Shown: positions 59,614-64,000 of the stretch, piece after piece
Position numbering within the stretch: position 1 is the first letter of the stretch
Layout: each line of letters starts with the position of its first letter
Assembly (NCBI GenBank): GCA_963788115.1
Contig: CAWBFD010000004.1
Location: 496,001-560,000 of the forward strand
Reading direction: 5' to 3'
Source: CAWBFD01 sp963788115
Lineage (GTDB): Bacteria > Actinomycetota > Thermoleophilia > Solirubrobacterales > 70-9
DNA length: 64,000 nucleotides
The notes under the pieces: generated by a model
Database searches by the model: none
What the model was told of the DNA's origin: nothing
The model's input: the letters and a program-made list of their open reading frames with translations, nothing else
Translations under genes and position numbers: made by a program

Positions 59614-59650
59614 AACTACCCATCGCGGGTGAGGGGATGGGACTTCGTCC

Positions 59651-60910
59651 CTAGCTCGAGCGCGGGAGGTCCGGGAAGTTGGCGATCACCTTCGCGAAGA
59701 TCTCGAGCGCGCCGTCCAGCTGGTCGCGCTGGTGGGTTGCCATCAGCGAGGTCCGGAGCAGAGCGCCGCCGGGAGGAACCGCGGGGTGGATGGCGACGTT
59801 GGTGTAGACGCCGGCGTCGAACAACGCCTTCCATACGAGCACCGCTTGCCAATCGTCGCCGACCCTCACCGGCACCACGGGGGTAGTGGCGGGCGTTCCG
59901 TCCGGGAGCGTCCCCGGCTCGACGACCTCGAGGCCCAGCCGGCGGAAGCCCTCCCGCAGGTACTCCGCGTTGGCAAGGAGCCTCGCGTAGAGCGACGGGC
60001 CTTCGCTGCGGCAGATGCGCACCGCCGCCACCGCGGCGCCGATCGCTGCGGGAACCGACGAGGCCGAGAAGATGAACGCACGCGACGAGATCCGGAGGTA
60101 CTCGACCACGTCGGCGGGGCCCGCGATGAACCCGCCGCACGAGGCGAGGCTCTTGGAGAAGGTGCCCATGCGCAGGTCGACCCGATCCTCGAGGCCGAAC
60201 AGCTCGCAGGTGCCGGCCCCACGCTCGCCGAGCACGCCGACGGCGTGCGCCTCGTCCACCATCAGCCGGGCGCCGTGGCGCTCGCAGAGCTCGACGATCG
60301 CCGGCAGGTCGCAGAGGTCGCCCTCCATCGAGTAGACGCCATCGACCACGACCAGGATGCCTCCGCCGTCGGCTGCGGCACGCTCGAGCATCCGCTCCAG
60401 CTTCGGCATCTGGTTGTGCCGGAAGGGGCGCAGCCTCGCTCCCGAGAGCCGGCATCCGTCGAGGATCGAGGCGTGATCGCCGGAATCGCAGATCACGGTG
60501 TCCCCGGGGCCCAGGATGGTCCCGATCGACCCCACGTTGGCCTGGTAGCCGGTGGTGAACACGATCGCATCCTCGGTTCCCATCCACTCCGCCAGCTCGC
60601 GCTCGAGGTCGAGGTGGAGCGGGGTGGTCCCGTTGAGTAGACGGGACCCGGTGAGCCCGGTGCCGTAGGTGTCGAGCGCGTTTCGGGCCGCCTCCTTGAC
60701 CCGGGGGTCTCCCGTCAGCCCGAGATAGTTGTTGGACCCGAGCATGATCGTTTCCCTGCCCTCCATCTCCACGACCGGGCCTGCCTCGGAGGTCAGCAGC
60801 CGGAAGTAGGGAACGAGGTCGGCCTCCCGGGCGGCGGCGAGCTGCTCCGCACGCTCATGCGTGCGAACCTTCTCGAACACGTCGACCGGGGCCCGGGTGG
60901 TCTCGGACAT
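59651..60910 (-). CDS. Serine palmitoyltransferase-like alpha-oxoamine synthase
   Basis: 419 residues of the PLP alpha-oxoamine synthase family. Motifs are SNNYLGLTGDPR (59-70), GSRLLNGTTPLHLDLE, CDSGDHASILDGCRLSG, LMVDEAHAVGVLGERGAG (Asp219, His222) and the Schiff-base lysine in GTFSKSLASCGG (Lys253). FSKS in place of TLGKALG, the FRHN motif and ALFDAGVYTNVAIHPAVPPG are features of serine palmitoyltransferases rather than BioF or KBL. It would make 3-ketosphinganine from serine and acyl-CoA. It is divergent (84-base gap) from a bCerS-like acyltransferase. Confidence 0.78.
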   Translation of the reverse strand: MSETTRAPVDVFEKVRTHERAEQLAAAREADLVPYFRLLTSEAGPVVEMEGRETIMLGSNNYLGLTGDPRVKEAARNALDTYGTGLTGSRLLNGTTPLHLDLERELAEWMGTEDAIVFTTGYQANVGSIGTILGPGDTVICDSGDHASILDGCRLSGARLRPFRHNQMPKLERMLERAAADGGGILVVVDGVYSMEGDLCDLPAIVELCERHGARLMVDEAHAVGVLGERGAGTCELFGLEDRVDLRMGTFSKSLASCGGFIAGPADVVEYLRISSRAFIFSASSVPAAIGAAVAAVRICRSEGPSLYARLLANAEYLREGFRRLGLEVVEPGTLPDGTPATTPVVPVRVGDDWQAVLVWKALFDAGVYTNVAIHPAVPPGGALLRTSLMATHQRDQLDGALEIFAKVIANFPDLPRSS

Positions 60911-60994
60911 GGCGGGAAGTTTCGCAACTCCGGCGGCCCCCACGGGGCGCGGGCCTCGTCCGAGCCCACGGCAGCTTCGTATAGCGTCCTCGCC

Positions 60995-62128
60995 GTGCCC
61001 GCGAAGATCACGGTGCGCCCGGTCGCCGGGCGCCGCGACCTCGATCGCTTCATCCGGCTGCCAATGCGGCTTCGGCGCAACGACCCCCAGTGGGTGGCGC
61101 CGCTGATCTTCGAGCGGCGCCAGTTCCTCGACCGCTCCAAGAACCCCTATTTCGAGCACGCCGACGCCGAGTACTTCCTCGCCGGCCGCGGCCGCGAGGT
61201 CGTGGGGCGGATCACCGCCCAGGTCGACCAGCGCTGGGACGAGTTCCAGGGCGGCAACGACGGGATGTTCGGCTTCTTCGAGTGCGAGGACGACCCGGAG
61301 GTTGCCGGCGCCCTGCTCGAGGCGGCGAGCGGATGGCTGCGCGAGCGCGGACGCGAGCGGATGCTGGGGCCGATGGACTTCACGACCAACGACGAGTGCG
61401 GGCTGCTGGTCGATGGCTACGAGGAGCGGCCGATCATCCTCCAGCCATGGCACCCGCCGTACTACCGGGCGTTGCTCGAGGGCCTGGGTTTGAGCAAGGC
61501 GATCGACATGCGGATGTGGGACCTGTGGCTTGGGCAACTCAAGGAGGGCAACGAGTTCGACCCGATGATCAAGGCGGCGGCCCGGCTCTCCGAACAGAAG
61601 GGCGTGGTCGTGCGCAAGATGCGCAAGCGTGACCTCGAGGCGGAGATCGGGCGGTTCATGGACATCTATAACGAGGCCTGGAGCCGCAACTGGGGCTTCG
61701 TGCCGATCACCAAGGAGGAGGTCGCCTTCCAGGCGAGGAACCTGAAGCCGATCCTGGTCGAGGACTGGACGATGATCGCCGAGAAGGACGGCGAGGTCGT
61801 CGGTGCGGCGCTCACGCTTCCCGACTTCAACCAGGTCCTGGCGAAGATGAGGGGCCGGGTCCTTCCGCTCGGCTGGTGGCACTTCCTCACCGAGCGTCGC
61901 AAGATCGATCGAGTGCGCGTATTCGCGCTCGGGGTGAGGAAGCGATACCAGCACCTGGGGGTTGCGGCCGCGCTTTACGAGCGCCATCGCGAGACCGCTC
62001 AGTACATGCCCCAGAAGGGCGGCCAGACCGGCTGGATCCTGGAGACCAACGAGCCCATGAACCGGGCGATGGAGGGAATGGGGGGGACGATCGCGCAGGT
62101 CTACCGGCTGTACGAGCGCGCGCTCTAG
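60995..62128 (+). CDS. GNAT-fold acyltransferase resembling bacterial ceramide synthase (bCerS/YghO-like)
   Basis: 377 residues from GTG 60995. The N-terminus (RRDLDRFIRLPMRLRRNDPQWVAPLIFERR), FFGFFEC-like core (MFGFFECEDDPEVAGALLEAASGWL), PMDFTTNDECGLLVDGYEERPIILQPWHPPYY and GVRKRYQHLGVAAALYERH match the acyl-CoA N-acyltransferase family that includes YghO-like proteins and the Caulobacter bacterial ceramide synthase. It is divergent from an SPT-like gene, the usual sphingolipid pairing. A TATAGC -10 element lies about 20 bases before the start. The acyl acceptor is inferred, not shown. Confidence 0.72.
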   Translation: MPAKITVRPVAGRRDLDRFIRLPMRLRRNDPQWVAPLIFERRQFLDRSKNPYFEHADAEYFLAGRGREVVGRITAQVDQRWDEFQGGNDGMFGFFECEDDPEVAGALLEAASGWLRERGRERMLGPMDFTTNDECGLLVDGYEERPIILQPWHPPYYRALLEGLGLSKAIDMRMWDLWLGQLKEGNEFDPMIKAAARLSEQKGVVVRKMRKRDLEAEIGRFMDIYNEAWSRNWGFVPITKEEVAFQARNLKPILVEDWTMIAEKDGEVVGAALTLPDFNQVLAKMRGRVLPLGWWHFLTERRKIDRVRVFALGVRKRYQHLGVAAALYERHRETAQYMPQKGGQTGWILETNEPMNRAMEGMGGTIAQVYRLYERAL

Positions 62129-62212
62129 GTTCCGTTCGGGGGAGTTGCCGAAGGCCCGCAAAGAGCGGACTCGCGAACCGTGGGGGCCGCAACCGCCGAT
62201 AGACTGCCGGGC

Positions 62213-62527
62213 GTGCAGGAGTTCCTGGAGGCGCAGGCGGTCGAGGAGCCGCTGCCGCCCGAGGCCACGGAGGTCGAGGCCACGCGTCCTCTGCCCGAGC
62301 GCCGGCGGTCGAGCGAGCTGGGGGCCTGGCGGGGGGAGGTTCGCAACGCGGCGATCGCCGCCGCCGGGGGCCTGGTGGCCGGCGCGGCGACGGTGGCTGC
62401 AGCCAGGGCGGCGCGCGGTGGCGTCCGCGGCTCGGGGCGAGGACTGCTGTCGCGGCGCAAGCCCGACCGTCAGGTGATCGCCAGTCGCTCGTTCCTGATC
62501 GACGTGCACGTCCTCGGCAACAGGTGA
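62213..62527 (+). CDS. Small hypothetical protein with a hydrophobic helix
   Basis: About 104 residues from GTG 62213. An acidic N-terminal half (AVEEPLPPEATEVEATRPLPERR) is followed by one possible membrane helix (AAIAAAGGLVAGAATVAAA) and a basic end with VIASRSFLIDVHVLG. No family recognised. The C-terminal hydrophobic segment may be amphipathic rather than transmembrane. It lies between the acyltransferase and a glycosylase, unlinked to either by overlap. Confidence 0.5.
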   Translation: MQEFLEAQAVEEPLPPEATEVEATRPLPERRRSSELGAWRGEVRNAAIAAAGGLVAGAATVAAARAARGGVRGSGRGLLSRRKPDRQVIASRSFLIDVHVLGNR

Positions 62528-62582
62528 GGCGCCGGGAGGCCGCCGCCGGGCCCGTCCGGCCGGCGGGTCACCCTGACCCCCC

Positions 62583-63503
62583 GTGACCGCAACCAGACTC
62601 GAGGTCGAGGTCCAACCGCCCTGGCCCTACCGGCTCCCGCGCCGCGGTGGGGCCGATGGCGTCATGCGGGCCCGCGACGGCGTGCTCGCCCGCCTGCTGC
62701 ACGTCGACGCCGAGCCGGTCGTGGTCTGCGCCTGGCAGCGGCGGGGCGGTCAGGTGGCGCTGAGGGCGGTCCCGGCCGGAGACCCACCCGCACGTGGCCG
62801 GGCCCTCGAGCTCGCGATCGAGCGAATGCGGTTCGCGCTCGCGGTCGACGACGACCTCTCGGAGTTCTTCGCCGAGTTCAAGCGCGATCGGCTGCTCGGA
62901 CCCGCCTTGCGGCGGCGGCCATGGGGCCGCCCCCGCCGCCGTCCCTGGGCCTGGGAGGCGCTCGCCTGGGCGGTGACGAAGCAGCTGATCGACAGCGGCC
63001 GGGCCGCTGGGATCCAGCGGCGCATCGTTCGCCGCTGGGGCCGCCCCGTCGACTGGCGGGGTCCCGGCGGCCCGGAACTGCGAGACGTCCCGACCCCGGG
63101 TGCGATCGCCGACCGCGCGCCGGCCGAGCTGGCCGCGATGGACCTGGCGGCCGGCCGGGCGCTGGCGCTCGTGCGCTGCGCCCGGGAGATCGCGAGCGGT
63201 CGAGTCGATCCGGCGGATCCGGCCGGTGATCGGCGCCTGCTCGCGATCCGCGAGGTCGGCCCGTGGACGGTTCAGTGCCTCGGCCTCGCGGGGCGCGGCG
63301 AGCCCGACTCGCTACCGGCGGGGGATCTCGCCTACGTCAAGCTCGTGGGCCGCCTCGCCGGGCTCGGCCGGCGAGCGACGGTGCCCGAGGTCGAGGAGTT
63401 CTTCGCCCCCTACGCGCCCTACCGCGGACTGGCCGGTGACTTCGCGATCCACCATTACCACCGCGGCATCCCCGCGGGACCGCCGCTGCGTCTCGCGGCC
63501 TAA
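62583..63503 (+). CDS. DNA-3-methyladenine glycosylase II (AlkA-like)
   Basis: 306 residues from GTG 62583. The N-terminal beta part (QPPWPYRLPRRGGADGVMRA) resembles the AlkA substrate domain, then the HhH-GPD core: WAVTKQLIDSGRAAGIQRRIV, the helix-hairpin-helix AIREVGPWTVQCLGLAG and the catalytic Asp in LPAGDLAYVKLVGRL. It removes 3-methyladenine and other alkylated bases. It differs from the shorter glycosylase at 4683 and is not its duplicate. The neighbouring genes are unrelated. Confidence 0.84.
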   Translation: MTATRLEVEVQPPWPYRLPRRGGADGVMRARDGVLARLLHVDAEPVVVCAWQRRGGQVALRAVPAGDPPARGRALELAIERMRFALAVDDDLSEFFAEFKRDRLLGPALRRRPWGRPRRRPWAWEALAWAVTKQLIDSGRAAGIQRRIVRRWGRPVDWRGPGGPELRDVPTPGAIADRAPAELAAMDLAAGRALALVRCAREIASGRVDPADPAGDRRLLAIREVGPWTVQCLGLAGRGEPDSLPAGDLAYVKLVGRLAGLGRRATVPEVEEFFAPYAPYRGLAGDFAIHHYHRGIPAGPPLRLAA

Positions 63504-63511
63504 GTGCTCCC

Positions 63512-64000
63512 CCGTGGGTGAGCTTCCATCGATCAGCGTGATCACGCCGTGCATGAACGCGGCGGCGACGATCGGGGAGACGCTCGAAAGCGTCCGATCC
63601 CAGGGCTACCCGCGGCTGGAGCACGTCGTGGTGGACGGGGGCTCGACGGACACCACGCTCGACCTGCTCCGGGCGGCCGGCGGGGTCCGGTGGATCTCGG
63701 AGCCCGATCGCGGCCGCGCGGACGCCGCGAACAAGGGGGCGCGAATGGCGACCGGAGAGGTGATCGCGTGGCTGAACGCCGACGATCGCTATGAGCCCGG
63801 AGCGCTCCATGCCGTTGGCGAGGCGTTTGCGCGCAATCCCGGGCCTGCCTGGGCGAGCGGCTACTGCCGGATCATCAACGGCGAGGGTCGCGAGGTGCGG
63901 CGTGCGGTGACCGCCTACAAGTGCTTTCTGCTGCGGCACTGGTCGCTGCCGCTGTATCTGACGCAGAACTTCGTCAGCGATCCCGCCACGTTCCTCAGAC
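63512..64000 (+). CDS. Family 2 glycosyltransferase, truncated by the window end
   Basis: Starts at GTG 63512 and runs off the window; 163 codons are visible. GT-A motifs are clear: SVITPCMNAAATIGETLESV, VVDGGSTDTTLD (DxD-type start) and WLNADDRYEPGAL. The NADD region and following Gly-rich segment fit a processive or envelope glycosyltransferase. It is 8 bases after the glycosylase gene. The acceptor cannot be known from this fragment. Confidence 0.85.

Larger units (their letters stand above)
59343..59650. other. Leader/intergenic region between the SPT-like gene and mIHF
   Basis: 308 bases with no convincing gene; small ORFs at 59358 have no coding pattern. It holds the downstream end of the SPT-like transcript, hairpin 59586-59613, a minus-strand promoter for mIHF and the hairpin 59437-59455. 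Part may be an untranslated leader of the mIHF mRNA (about 145 nt). Confidence 0.6.

Noticed and set aside
60974..60981. CGTATAGC before the bCerS-like gene as a member of the hairpin family
   Set aside because: No inverted-repeat stem surrounds it; TATAGC is a likely -10 hexamer.
59651..62509. One 952-residue reading through the SPT-like gene and beyond
   Set aside because: The part before ATG 60910 is antisense to the bCerS-like gene; only the C-terminal 419 residues are supported.

Overview
The window is a high-GC (roughly 70% by eye), gene-dense bacterial chromosome segment. Short intergenic gaps, ATGA/GTGA stop-start overlaps, frequent GTG starts, an actinobacterial integration host factor (mIHF), the DUF4235-like / holin-X / DUF3618 membrane trio, an adrenodoxin-type ferredoxin-NADP reductase and a HemQ-type protein point to an actinobacterium. 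A deep-branching aerobic soil lineage such as Thermoleophilia/Solirubrobacterales is my best guess, but it is inference. No tRNA, rRNA, CRISPR, prophage or intact insertion sequence was seen.

Layout. 1-9.9 kb: the end of an MFS transporter; a biotin cluster bioB-bioF-(MBL-like)-bioD without bioA; a DNA glycosylase, an enoyl-CoA hydratase and a 70-residue biotin carrier; then a glycosyltransferase, an acyltransferase, an MBL hydrolase and an SDR. 9.9-11.2 kb: a small arsenic-type operon (ArsR-ArsC fusion plus a VOC protein) behind a palindromic operator. 11.2-27.2 kb: acyl-CoA catabolism in two divergent blocks. The first is SCP2, three acyl-CoA dehydrogenases and an SDR opposite a TetR. The second is an acyl-CoA dehydrogenase opposite enoyl-CoA hydratase, carboxyltransferase, BKACE, CaiB-type CoA transferase and MerR. 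Between them lie a decayed spermidine-dehydrogenase-like gene and an FAD oxidase. 27.2-33.3 kb: MscS channel, nitrilase, TetR, hydrolase, small membrane proteins, DegV. 33.3-37 kb: an Fe-S/heme group (Grx-like, A-type carrier, CGFS glutaredoxin, BolA, FprA, HemQ). 37-44.7 kb: a phosphatase-fold membrane protein, a glycosyltransferase-flippase fusion, an ArsR/SRPBCC pair and metE behind a SAM riboswitch. 44.8-51.1 kb: three related sugar dehydrogenases, an aldehyde dehydrogenase and a lipoprotein. 51.1-59 kb: an Mla/Mce-type ABC transporter without MCE proteins, an MMPL exporter, a redoxin-like protein, a B3/B4 protein and small proteins. 59-64 kb: mIHF, a serine-palmitoyltransferase-like enzyme divergent from a bacterial-ceramide-synthase-like acyltransferase, a second AlkA-like glycosylase and a truncated glycosyltransferase.

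Two things stand out. One is the divergent SPT-like/bCerS-like pair, which suggests sphingolipid (ceramide) synthesis in an actinobacterium. The other is a set of intergenic hairpins at gene 3' ends whose stems differ but whose loops share the core CTATRCG; the largest is a 157-nt imperfect inverted repeat filling the whole gap between two convergent stop codons. Other notable items are the ArsR-ArsC fusion, the GT4-flippase fusion and a probable homopolymer frameshift in the holin-X gene.
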